In this document: positions 1 to 5,445 of the stretch, piece by piece | How the letters are laid out: each line of letters opens with the position of its first letter | Numbering within the stretch: position 1 is the stretch's first letter | Assembly: GCA_905235755.1 (NCBI GenBank) | Contig: CAJONA010000083.1 | Span: forward strand, 1 to 5,445 | Direction of reading: 5' to 3' | Origin: an uncultured Clostridia bacterium | GTDB lineage: Bacteria; Bacillota; Clostridia; Oscillospirales; CAG-272 | DNA: 5,445 nt | Program-made: the position numbers and the translations under genes | Notes under the pieces: model-generated | The model's database searches: none | Told to the model about the DNA's origin: nothing | What the model saw: the letters and a program-made list of their open reading frames with translations, nothing else

Positions 1-170
1 CCGTAACGCGCCCGCTGAACGTCAAAGTTCGCGCGCTCGACCGCACGGGCAAAGTGCGCGAATACGAGGGCGAGGGACTTCTCGCGCGTTGCTTCTGCCA
101 CGAGATAGACCATCTTGACGGCAAGCTTTATACGGCGATAGCGACCGATATGGAATACACGGAGGATTAA
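1..170 (+). CDS. def: Peptide deformylase, C-terminal part (5' end outside window)
   Basis: Peptide deformylase removes the formyl group from the N-terminal methionine of newly made proteins, using a metal ion in the cytoplasm. Only the last 55 codons are present, read in the frame starting at base 3 and ending with TAA at 168-170. The fragment shows the family's third signature, EGEGLLARCFCHEIDHLDG, whose HEIDH holds the two metal-binding histidines and the catalytic glutamate. It is preceded by the typical VTRPLNVKVRALDRTGK strand region. The other two signatures (GxGxAAxQ and EGCLS) would lie upstream of the window and cannot be checked. The stop codon directly abuts the fmt start, which is the usual def-fmt pairing. 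The short tail after the HExxH helix (about 20 residues) is normal for the shorter deformylases. Nothing suggests a broken gene; it is cut only by the window edge. Confidence 0.93.
   Translation, partial: VTRPLNVKVRALDRTGKVREYEGEGLLARCFCHEIDHLDGKLYTAIATDMEYTED
161..165 (+). promoter_or_regulatory. Ribosome binding site deciding the GTG start of fmt
   Basis: A consensus GGAGG lies inside the last codons of def, five bases before the GTG at 171. It supports the GTG as the fmt start, and its position inside def suggests that the two genes are translated in a coupled way. Confidence 0.8.
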
Positions 171-1127
171 GTGAGGATAGTTTTTATGGGCACGCCGACG
201 TTCGCGTCGACGGCGCTGACAATGCTCGCCGAAAGTGAGTTCGGCGGCGGGATCGTCGGAGTCGTTACGACTCCCGACGCGCCGAAGGACCGCGGGCACA
301 AACTGACGCCCTCTCCCGTCAAAACGGAGGCGGAGCGGCTCGGTCTGCCGATATATCAGCCCGAGACTCTCAAAGGCGGCGCATTTGAAAAAGAGATAAA
401 CGAGCTTATGCCCGACGTCATCATCGTCGCGGCATACGGCAAGATCTTGCCGAAATATATCCTCGACGCGCCGAAAAAGTACGGCTGCATCAATATTCAC
501 GGCTCGCTTTTGCCGAAATACCGCGGCGCCGCGCCCATCCAGCGCGCCATTATGGAAGGCGAAAAGGATATCGGCGTTACGATAATGCAAATGGACGAAG
601 GGCTCGACACGGGCGACATGATAATGAGCCGCGCGCTGACTTTTACCGACGAGCCATTCGGCACAATATATGACGCGCTCGCGCGCCTCGGCGGCGAAAT
701 GATGATCGAAACGCTTCGCGCTCTCGAAAACGGCACGGCAAAAAGAACGAAGCAGGACGGCTCGCTTGCGACATACGCGTCAAAAATCGAAAAATCTGAT
801 TGCATAATAGATTTTTCGCGTCCGGCGAAAAACACGGTCGATCAGATCCGCGCGCTTTATCCGTCGCCGTGCGCGACGGCGACTCTCAACGGCAAGACGG
901 TAAAACTTGCAAAAGCGACGGCGTCGGGCGGCGATACAGACGGCGAAAACGGGGAAACAGTGTCGCTTTCGGCAAAAGGCGACGGGTATATAGATATAAA
1001 GACAGGCGACGGCGTGCTGCGCGTAACGCGCCTTGTGCCGGAAGGAAAAAAGGAAATGAGCGCGGGCGACTTTGTCCGCGGACGCGGATGCGCCGTCGGC
1101 GACAGATTTGAACAGGCAAACAAATGA
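171..1127 (+). CDS. fmt: Methionyl-tRNA formyltransferase
   Basis: Fmt transfers a formyl group from 10-formyltetrahydrofolate to the methionine on initiator tRNA, giving the fMet-tRNA used to start translation. The 318-residue product has the family's usual length of about 310-320. Residues 1 to about 180 form the Rossmann-like formyltransferase domain, starting MRIVFMGTPTFA. The catalytic asparagine and histidine are N108 and H110 in INIHGSLLPKYRGAAPIQ, and the catalytic aspartate is D146 in GLDTGDM. The RGHKLTPSPVK loop at residues 41-51 matches the loop that contacts the acceptor end of initiator tRNA. Residues from about 205 to 310 form the C-terminal OB-fold tRNA-binding domain, with the typical VPEGKKEMSAGDFVRG stretch near the end. 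The start is GTG, chosen for the well-placed GGAGG and the alignment of the first residues with the family. The stop TGA overlaps the rsmB start. All key residues are intact. Confidence 0.97.
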   Translation: MRIVFMGTPTFASTALTMLAESEFGGGIVGVVTTPDAPKDRGHKLTPSPVKTEAERLGLPIYQPETLKGGAFEKEINELMPDVIIVAAYGKILPKYILDAPKKYGCINIHGSLLPKYRGAAPIQRAIMEGEKDIGVTIMQMDEGLDTGDMIMSRALTFTDEPFGTIYDALARLGGEMMIETLRALENGTAKRTKQDGSLATYASKIEKSDCIIDFSRPAKNTVDQIRALYPSPCATATLNGKTVKLAKATASGGDTDGENGETVSLSAKGDGYIDIKTGDGVLRVTRLVPEGKKEMSAGDFVRGRGCAVGDRFEQANK

Positions 1128-2434
1128 ACGAAAGAGAAGCCGCAGTTTCCACACTGCTGAAAACGGCGCAGAGCCGCGGATATTCAAATATCGAGCTTGA
1201 CGCGGCGATAAAAAAATTCGGCTTTTCGGGCGTGGAACGCGCGTTTTTCACGGCGCTGTTTTACGGCGTCATCGAAAGAAAGATCACGCTCGACTATATT
1301 ATCTCGGCGCTCTCCTCGCGCGACATATCCGACATTGATATAAAAGTGCTGACGATACTCGAAACGGGGCTGTATCAACTGAAATATATGGACAAAGTCC
1401 CCGAATCGGCGGCTGTCAACGAGAGCGTGAAGCTGTGCACGCGCTTTTACGCGCCGAAAAACAGCGGCGCGTTCGTCAACGCCGTCCTGCGCGAATATAT
1501 AAGAAAAAAAGACGATATCCCCTTCCCCGACAGAAAGAAAGATTTTGTAAAATATCTATCAGTTTCGTATTCCGTGCCCGAATGGATATGCCGAATGTGG
1601 CTTGGCGACTACGGGATCGGATCCGAAAAACTGCTATCCGCGCTCTCTCGCGCGCCGCGTATGACGCTTCGCGTCAACACGCTGAAAACAACTCCCGACG
1701 AGCTGATATCGAAGCTCGCGGATAGCGGCATAGAAGCGCGGCGCACAAAATATGCGCCCTGCGGCGTGAAGCTGCGCGGATCCGTTCCGACGGAAAAGCT
1801 CGAAGCGTTCTCGGAGCTGTTCATAGTTCAAGACGAGGCGTCCCAGCTTGCCGTCGAGGCGCTCGGCGCAAAAGCGGGCGACACGGTCATCGACTGCTGC
1901 GCCTGCCCGGGCGGAAAAAGCGTCGGCGCGGCGCTCCAAATGAAAAACGAAGGCGCGATATACTCCTTCGACCTGCACAAAAACAAGATAGGGCTTATCG
2001 ACGGCGCGGCGGAAAAGCTCGGCATATCTATCATAAAGACGGACGTGCAGGACGCGACAAAGCGGCGCGAAAACATGCCGCGCGCCGACAAGATCATCTG
2101 CGACGTGCCGTGCTCGGGGCTCGGCGTCATGGCGAAAAAGCCGGATATACGCTATAAGTCCCCCGACGATATAAAAAGCCTGCCCGCGCTGCAACTTGAA
2201 ATTTTGCGAACGAACGCGGCGTATCTTGGCAGCGGCGGCGACATCGTTTATTCGACCTGCACGCTGAACAAGCGCGAAAACGCCGACGTGGTGAACGCGT
2301 TTTTGGCGGAGAGGAGCGACTTTTCGCTTTCTCCGTTTGATATCGGCGACATAAAAACGGACGGAATGTGCGAGCTTTTCCCTCATATTCACGGTACAGA
2401 CGGCTTTTTCATCGCAAAACTGCACAGAAAATAA
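1124..2434 (+). CDS. rsmB: 16S rRNA (cytosine-5) methyltransferase RsmB
   Basis: RsmB methylates C5 of a cytosine in 16S rRNA (position 967 in E. coli numbering) with S-adenosylmethionine. The 436-residue product has the full family length. Residues 1 to about 130 form the NusB-like RNA-binding domain, recognisable by AAVNESVKLC (95-105) and SGAFVNAVLRE (114-124). The Rossmann methyltransferase domain follows. It has the SAM-binding motif VIDCCACPGGKS (255-266), the motif IV cysteine C330 in CDVPCSGLGVMAKKPDIRYK, and the motif VI catalytic cysteine C379 in VYSTCTLNKREN. Having both cysteines is the mark of the RNA m5C methyltransferases. The start ATG overlaps the fmt stop as ATGA and has no strong Shine-Dalgarno sequence of its own, so translation probably depends on re-initiation after fmt. 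Related family members such as RsmF lack the N-terminal NusB domain, which supports RsmB. Confidence 0.96.
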   Translation: MNEREAAVSTLLKTAQSRGYSNIELDAAIKKFGFSGVERAFFTALFYGVIERKITLDYIISALSSRDISDIDIKVLTILETGLYQLKYMDKVPESAAVNESVKLCTRFYAPKNSGAFVNAVLREYIRKKDDIPFPDRKKDFVKYLSVSYSVPEWICRMWLGDYGIGSEKLLSALSRAPRMTLRVNTLKTTPDELISKLADSGIEARRTKYAPCGVKLRGSVPTEKLEAFSELFIVQDEASQLAVEALGAKAGDTVIDCCACPGGKSVGAALQMKNEGAIYSFDLHKNKIGLIDGAAEKLGISIIKTDVQDATKRRENMPRADKIICDVPCSGLGVMAKKPDIRYKSPDDIKSLPALQLEILRTNAAYLGSGGDIVYSTCTLNKRENADVVNAFLAERSDFSLSPFDIGDIKTDGMCELFPHIHGTDGFFIAKLHRK

Positions 2435-2438
2435 AGGA
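2434..2438 (+). promoter_or_regulatory. Ribosome binding site deciding the rlmN start
   Basis: An AAGGA, whose first base is the last base of the rsmB stop codon, stands seven bases before the ATG at 2446. It supports this ATG over an in-frame ATG at 2368, which would add 26 residues read from inside rsmB with no family similarity. Confidence 0.72.
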
Positions 2439-2445
2439 AATTCAA

Positions 2446-3486
2446 ATGCAAAAAACAGATATTTTATCAATGACTTTGCCCGAGCTCACGGAATTTGTCG
2501 AGACGCTTGACGAGCCGAAGTTCCGCGCGAAGCAGATACAGGGCTGGCTGATCAAGGGCGCCGACTTTGACGGAATGAAAAACCTGCCGCGCACGCTTAT
2601 CGAAAAACTCGACGCGGCGGCGTTCGTCGCAACGGCGAAGATCGAAAAAAAGCAGGTATCGAGCGACGGAACGGTGAAATATCTGTACCGACTATACGAC
2701 GGCGAAACAGTCGAGAGCGTGCTTATGAAATACAAGCACGGGAACACGGTATGTATCTCTTCCGAGGTCGGTTGCCCGATGGGCTGCGCGTTCTGCGCGT
2801 CGACGATAGGCGGAATGACGCGAAAGCTCCTGCCGTCCGAGATGCTCTCGCAAGTGATAAGCACCGAGCGCGACTCCGGCGAGCGCGTGTCGAACATCGT
2901 GATGATGGGCATCGGCGAGCCGCTCGACAATTACGCGAACGTCATAAAATTTCTGCGTCTCGTCGGCTCGGCAGACGGGCTTAACAAAGGGTACAGACAC
3001 ATCTCCCTCTCCACCTGCGGAATAGTCGATAAAATATACGCTCTCGCCGACGAGGGCTTCCCGATAACGCTCTCGATATCGCTTCACGCGGCAGACGACG
3101 AAACGCGCACATCTCTCATGCCCGTCAACAAGCGCTGGAATATCGAACAGCTTCTCACGGCGTGCGGCGATTATTTCAAAAAGACAGGGCGGCGGATATC
3201 GTTTGAATACACGCTTGTCAGCGGAAAAAACGACTCGGCGTCCGACGCCGAAAAACTCGCGTCGGTGCTGAAAAAATACTGCCGCGACATGCCGCTTCAC
3301 GTCAACCTCATCCCCGTGAACAACGTAACGGAGCGAGGCTTTATCCCGACCGACAGAGCGAGCGTCGACGCGTTCGCAAAAACGCTCGAAGAAAACAAAA
3401 TAACGGCGACAGTCCGCCGCCGTCTCGGCTCGGACATCGACGCGTCGTGCGGCCAGCTCCGCGCAAAGACAAATAAAAATTCCTGA
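2446..3486 (+). CDS. rlmN: Dual-specificity RNA methyltransferase RlmN (radical SAM)
   Basis: RlmN methylates C2 of adenosine 2503 in 23S rRNA, at the peptidyl transferase centre; in E. coli it also modifies A37 of some tRNAs. It is a radical SAM enzyme that uses a methyl group carried on a cysteine. The 346-residue product has the usual length. An N-terminal helical RNA-binding domain (about 1-90, with EPKFRAKQIQGWL at 23-35) precedes the radical SAM barrel. The iron-sulfur cluster ligands are C110, C114 and C117 in GCPMGCAFC. The GEPL motif is at 157-160. The mechanistic cysteine near the end is C335 in SDIDASCGQLR, and C103 in TVCISSEVGC matches the conserved cysteine seven residues before the cluster motif. 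The resistance enzyme Cfr is a close relative, but the housekeeping position between rsmB and the phosphatase-kinase pair makes RlmN the clear choice. The gap to rsmB is 11 bases. Confidence 0.97.
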   Translation: MQKTDILSMTLPELTEFVETLDEPKFRAKQIQGWLIKGADFDGMKNLPRTLIEKLDAAAFVATAKIEKKQVSSDGTVKYLYRLYDGETVESVLMKYKHGNTVCISSEVGCPMGCAFCASTIGGMTRKLLPSEMLSQVISTERDSGERVSNIVMMGIGEPLDNYANVIKFLRLVGSADGLNKGYRHISLSTCGIVDKIYALADEGFPITLSISLHAADDETRTSLMPVNKRWNIEQLLTACGDYFKKTGRRISFEYTLVSGKNDSASDAEKLASVLKKYCRDMPLHVNLIPVNNVTERGFIPTDRASVDAFAKTLEENKITATVRRRLGSDIDASCGQLRAKTNKNS

Positions 3487-3491
3487 AAGGG
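3485..3491 (+). promoter_or_regulatory. Ribosome binding site of the PP2C phosphatase gene
   Basis: GAAAGGG overlaps the rlmN stop codon and lies nine bases before the ATG at 3501. The 14-base gap between the genes leaves no room for a terminator plus promoter, so read-through from rlmN is expected. Confidence 0.65.
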
Positions 3492-3500
3492 CTTTACTAT

Positions 3501-4286
3501 ATGCTTTATTACGGCAATACCGACGTCGGAAGACAACGTCAGATAAATCAGGACAGTTTCATGACGATCCCGATGTGGGGCGGTCAGGCGACGCTCCTCG
3601 TCGTGTGCGACGGAATGGGCGGACACAAATCCGGCGACATCGCTTCAAAGACCGCCGTCGAAACGTTCACCCATTCGATGTTCTCGTCGGAATCCCCGAC
3701 AGACGAGGACGATGAAAACACCGTCGACGCGTACATCAAATATTATTTGGTGTCGTCGTGCGACGCAGCCAACAAGGCCGTATACAAAATGTCGATGGAA
3801 AATCCCGACAATCACGGCATGGGCACTACGCTCGTCGCGGCGCTCATATACAAAGACAAACTGTTCGCCGTCAATATCGGCGACAGCCGCCTTTACATGA
3901 TAACAAAATACAGCGCGATACAGATCTCGCGCGACCACTCCTTCGTGCAGTATCTCGTCGACAGCGGCAAACTGACGGAGGAGGAGGCAAAGACCTACCC
4001 GCGCCGCAACGTCATCACGCGCGCGATAGGCGTCGGCGAAAAGGCGAGAGTCGACTACTTCATCGCCGATCTTAAAGAATGGGAGGGCGGCGGATATATT
4101 TTGCTCTGCTCTGACGGACTTTCGAATTATATGGACAGTGACCTGCTTTTCAAAACGGTATATGAAACCGATCCCGCCGTCGAGGAAACGACAGAGGACA
4201 TAGAAAAGAAAGTGAACAAACTCATCGAGATAGCGAACGAGCGCGGCGGCGCGGACAACATAACCGCTGTCATAGGAAAATTTTGA
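3501..4286 (+). CDS. prpC: PP2C-family (PPM) serine/threonine phosphatase, Stp/PrpC type
   Basis: This cytoplasmic metal-dependent phosphatase removes phosphate from Ser/Thr residues and is the usual antagonist of the kinase encoded next to it. The 261 residues have the compact length of bacterial PrpC/Stp enzymes. The motifs appear in the family order: TDVGRQRQINQDSF (7-20) with conserved R13 and D18, VCDGMGGH with metal ligands D37 and G38, GMGTTL (106-111), VNIGDSRLY (124-132), ISRDHS (142-147), LCSDGL with D205, and GGADNIT with D252. All metal-binding aspartates are present, so the enzyme should be active. A short acidic stretch (PTDEDDEN, 66-73) between the first motifs and the GTT motif looks like a small loop insertion. 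No signal peptide or membrane segment is visible. The gene sits 14 bases after rlmN and 35 before the kinase, the standard Bacillota arrangement. The symbol prpC is used by analogy with Bacillus; stp is an equivalent name. Confidence 0.95.
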   Translation: MLYYGNTDVGRQRQINQDSFMTIPMWGGQATLLVVCDGMGGHKSGDIASKTAVETFTHSMFSSESPTDEDDENTVDAYIKYYLVSSCDAANKAVYKMSMENPDNHGMGTTLVAALIYKDKLFAVNIGDSRLYMITKYSAIQISRDHSFVQYLVDSGKLTEEEAKTYPRRNVITRAIGVGEKARVDYFIADLKEWEGGGYILLCSDGLSNYMDSDLLFKTVYETDPAVEETTEDIEKKVNKLIEIANERGGADNITAVIGKF

Positions 4287-4305
4287 CTGACGTTTGTAAA
4301 TGAAC

Positions 4306-4315
4306 AGAGAGAGAG
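4306..4315 (+). promoter_or_regulatory. Degenerate purine-rich ribosome binding site of the kinase gene
   Basis: AGAGAGAGAG ends six bases before the ATG at 4322 and is the only purine-rich stretch in the 35-base gap. It lacks a GGAGG core, unlike the site before fmt, so kinase translation may be weaker than that of its neighbours. No terminator hairpin or convincing promoter is visible in this gap. Confidence 0.5.
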
Positions 4316-4321
4316 CTGAAT

Positions 4322-5445
4322 ATGGATAAAACAATAGATTACTCAAATTACAATGGAAAAAAGATAGGCAACAGGTACATAATAGAAAAGTCCGTCGGTC
4401 AGGGCGGAATGGCTGTTGTATTTGCCGCAATGGACACGGTAATGAAGCGCCGCGTCGCCGTAAAAATGCTTCATGAACAATTTCAGTCAAACCCGAACAT
4501 TGTGCGCCGCTTCATCATAGAGTCGCAGGCGATAGCGAGATTCAATCATAACAATATCGTCAAGATATACGACGTCGTCGTCGACGGTCCGCAGAAATTC
4601 ATAGTTATGGAATATCTCGAGGGCATGACGTTAAATAAATATATGTCGAACAAAAACGGCCCGATAGATTGGCGCGACGCGTCGATCTATATCGCACAGA
4701 TATTGCGCGCGCTCGATCACGCGCATCAGAACGGCGTGGTGCACAGGGATATAAAACCGCAGAACATAATGCTGCTCGAAGGCGGATACGTCAAGGTGAT
4801 GGATTTCGGCATTGCAAAAATGCTCGACGCCAAGGATCAGACTCTGACGGCAAACAACGCCATAGGAACGGTATATTATATGAGTCCCGAACAGGCGCAG
4901 GGCAAGACGATCGACAACCGCAGTGATATATATTCGCTCGGATGTATGTTCTATCAGATGGTGACGGGTGAGTTACCCTTCTTCACAGGAGACACGATCG
5001 CAATAGCTCTTAAACAGATCAATGAAGAACCCGTCCCCCCGACGCGCCTCAATCCGAACATACCGTCGGGGCTCGAACAGATAATTTTGTGCGCTATGCA
5101 GAAAAATCCCGCCGACAGATATCAGAGCGCACCGCAGATGTTAAGACACTTGCATCAGATAGAGAACGACCCGACCTTCGTTTTCCTGATGAAGCGTCCG
5201 TCCCCGAAAACAACGACGTCGGATGCGGCGATAAACCGCACCAAAACGCCGACGGACAAATACGTCAGCCGCCCGTATTCAAACCAGAGCGCGCCGAGCA
5301 TCGACGAAAACGGCTCAACTGCCGGCAAGACGCCGCAGACCATCGCCTGCCTGCTAATGCCCGATACCTATGAGTTCTACTGGAACATCACGCCCGAGAA
5401 GATGCTCGACCGCATGTTTGATTACTACAACGACTTCTGGACCAG
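4322..5445 (+). CDS. prkC: Hanks-type serine/threonine protein kinase, PrkC/Stk type (3' end outside window; terminal part suspect)
   Basis: The protein is expected to be a membrane kinase phosphorylating Ser/Thr on target proteins and reversed by the phosphatase encoded just upstream. Residues about 18-280 form a complete kinase domain: glycine loop VGQGGMAVVFAA (25-36), ATP-binding K48 in VAVKML, alpha-C glutamate E67, catalytic loop HRDIKPQN (141-148, D143), DFG at 161-163, activation loop with T174 and T176 as possible autophosphorylation sites, GTVYYMSPEQ (182-191), SDIYSLG (201-207) and R266 in KNPADRYQ. Residues about 285-334 are a polar, Ser/Thr/Pro/Lys-rich linker, as expected before a membrane anchor. 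PASTA kinases would then show one transmembrane helix and extracellular PASTA repeats, but neither appears. From about residue 335 the reading frame instead resembles an internal piece of MltG. The frame is open to the window edge (374 full codons). The kinase identity is firm; everything after about 5312 should not be trusted as part of this gene. Confidence 0.93.
   Translation, partial: MDKTIDYSNYNGKKIGNRYIIEKSVGQGGMAVVFAAMDTVMKRRVAVKMLHEQFQSNPNIVRRFIIESQAIARFNHNNIVKIYDVVVDGPQKFIVMEYLEGMTLNKYMSNKNGPIDWRDASIYIAQILRALDHAHQNGVVHRDIKPQNIMLLEGGYVKVMDFGIAKMLDAKDQTLTANNAIGTVYYMSPEQAQGKTIDNRSDIYSLGCMFYQMVTGELPFFTGDTIAIALKQINEEPVPPTRLNPNIPSGLEQIILCAMQKNPADRYQSAPQMLRHLHQIENDPTFVFLMKRPSPKTTTSDAAINRTKTPTDKYVSRPYSNQSAPSIDENGSTAGKTPQTIACLLMPDTYEFYWNITPEKMLDRMFDYYNDFWT
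5324..5445 (+). other. MltG-like (YceG family) coding fragment joined in frame to the kinase; probable chimeric contig end
   Basis: The last roughly 40 codons read GKTPQTIACLLMPDTYEFYW (335-354), followed by NITPEKMLDRMFDYYNDFWT (355-374). Neither matches any part of a PASTA kinase. PDTYEFY followed by a short N-T-P-E helix start and a D/E-R-M helix is the conserved core of MltG, the inner-membrane endolytic transglycosylase that cuts nascent peptidoglycan strands. The W after EFY and the FWT at the end recall Bacteroidota homologues (typically IPNTYEFYWN ... FW) more than Bacillota ones, where LEGYLFPDTYEF is usual. All isoleucine codons here are ATC, whereas the kinase uses ATA freely, but the sample is too small to prove a foreign source. 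The likely join is between 5312 and 5327. It could instead be a genuine fusion. Recognition is from memory of the family, not from a search. Confidence 0.6.

Noticed and set aside
2368..2445. Upstream in-frame ATG that would extend RlmN by 26 residues
   Set aside because: The extension is read inside the rsmB C-terminus in another frame, does not match the family N-terminus and has a poorer ribosome site than the ATG at 2446.
1634..2470. Long open frame on the minus strand opposite rsmB (278 codons)
   Set aside because: It lies entirely against a well-conserved gene, its product is Arg/Val/Ala-rich with no recognisable motif, and long antisense frames are expected from GC-rich codon use with few TTA, CTA and TCA codons on the sense strand.
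2692..3300. Open frame of 202 codons on the minus strand opposite rlmN
   Set aside because: Low-complexity Arg/Val/His-rich translation with no family resemblance; rlmN on the other strand has all catalytic motifs.
3975..3985. Strong Shine-Dalgarno-like GGAGGAGGAGG inside the phosphatase gene
   Set aside because: It encodes the Thr-Glu-Glu-Glu run of the phosphatase, and no suitably spaced start codon with a sensible reading frame follows it.
3645..4490. Long open frame on the minus strand across the phosphatase and kinase start (281 codons)
   Set aside because: It is opposite two clear genes, has no family motif, and reads as a compositional shadow. It spans the prpC-prkC gap only because that gap is short.
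4570..4586. Short GTC/GAC trinucleotide run in the kinase gene
   Set aside because: It simply encodes Asp-Val-Val-Val-Asp of a beta strand in the kinase N-lobe and is too short to be a repeat of interest.
5311..5324. Small inverted repeat CGGC-TCAACT-GCCG next to the suspected join
   Set aside because: A four-pair stem in GC-rich coding sequence is expected by chance and lacks a following T-run, so it is neither a terminator nor a good recombination signal. It is noted only because it coincides with the join.
1..5445. CRISPR array, tRNA or rRNA gene, riboswitch, insertion sequence or prophage genes
   Set aside because: Almost every base is taken up by recognisable housekeeping genes. I found no direct-repeat array, no terminal inverted repeats, no transposase motif and no structured-RNA signature.

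Overview
The window is a compact, single-strand stretch of bacterial chromosome. All recognisable genes are on the + strand, separated by 0 to 35 bases or overlapping by 4. The order is def (3' end only) - fmt - rsmB - rlmN - prpC-type phosphatase - prkC-type kinase (running off the right edge). This is the well-known Bacillota (Firmicutes) cluster. Its order, the Shine-Dalgarno sites and the protein motifs suggest an uncultured member of the Clostridia with a moderately high GC content. The heavy use of ATA for isoleucine next to GCG/CGC-rich coding is a noticeable habit of this genome. The class-level placement is inference; the cluster identity is well supported.

Layout: 1-170 is the end of peptide deformylase with its metal-binding HExxH motif. 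171-1127 is methionyl-tRNA formyltransferase, starting with GTG directly after the def stop. 1124-2434 is the 16S rRNA m5C methyltransferase RsmB, joined to fmt by an ATGA overlap. 2446-3486 is the radical-SAM methyltransferase RlmN. 3501-4286 is a PP2C-family Ser/Thr phosphatase. From 4322 on there is a Hanks-type Ser/Thr kinase. There is no gap above 35 bases between genes, no RNA gene, no mobile element and no visible internal terminator, so the genes are probably co-transcribed.

How they work together: Def and Fmt are the two ends of the formyl-methionine cycle, Fmt adding the formyl group to initiator tRNA and Def removing it from new proteins. RsmB and RlmN modify the small and large ribosomal subunit RNAs. 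The phosphatase and kinase form an antagonistic signalling pair that in related bacteria acts on translation factors and cell-wall growth.

The main anomaly is at the right edge. The kinase frame stays open to the last base, but from about 5324 the encoded protein stops looking like a kinase tail. It reads instead like an internal piece of the endolytic transglycosylase MltG, in a form resembling Bacteroidota homologues. No transmembrane segment or PASTA domain appears first. The most economical explanation is a chimeric join at the end of an assembled contig; a real gene fusion is the less likely and more interesting alternative. Apart from this I see no undescribed system here.
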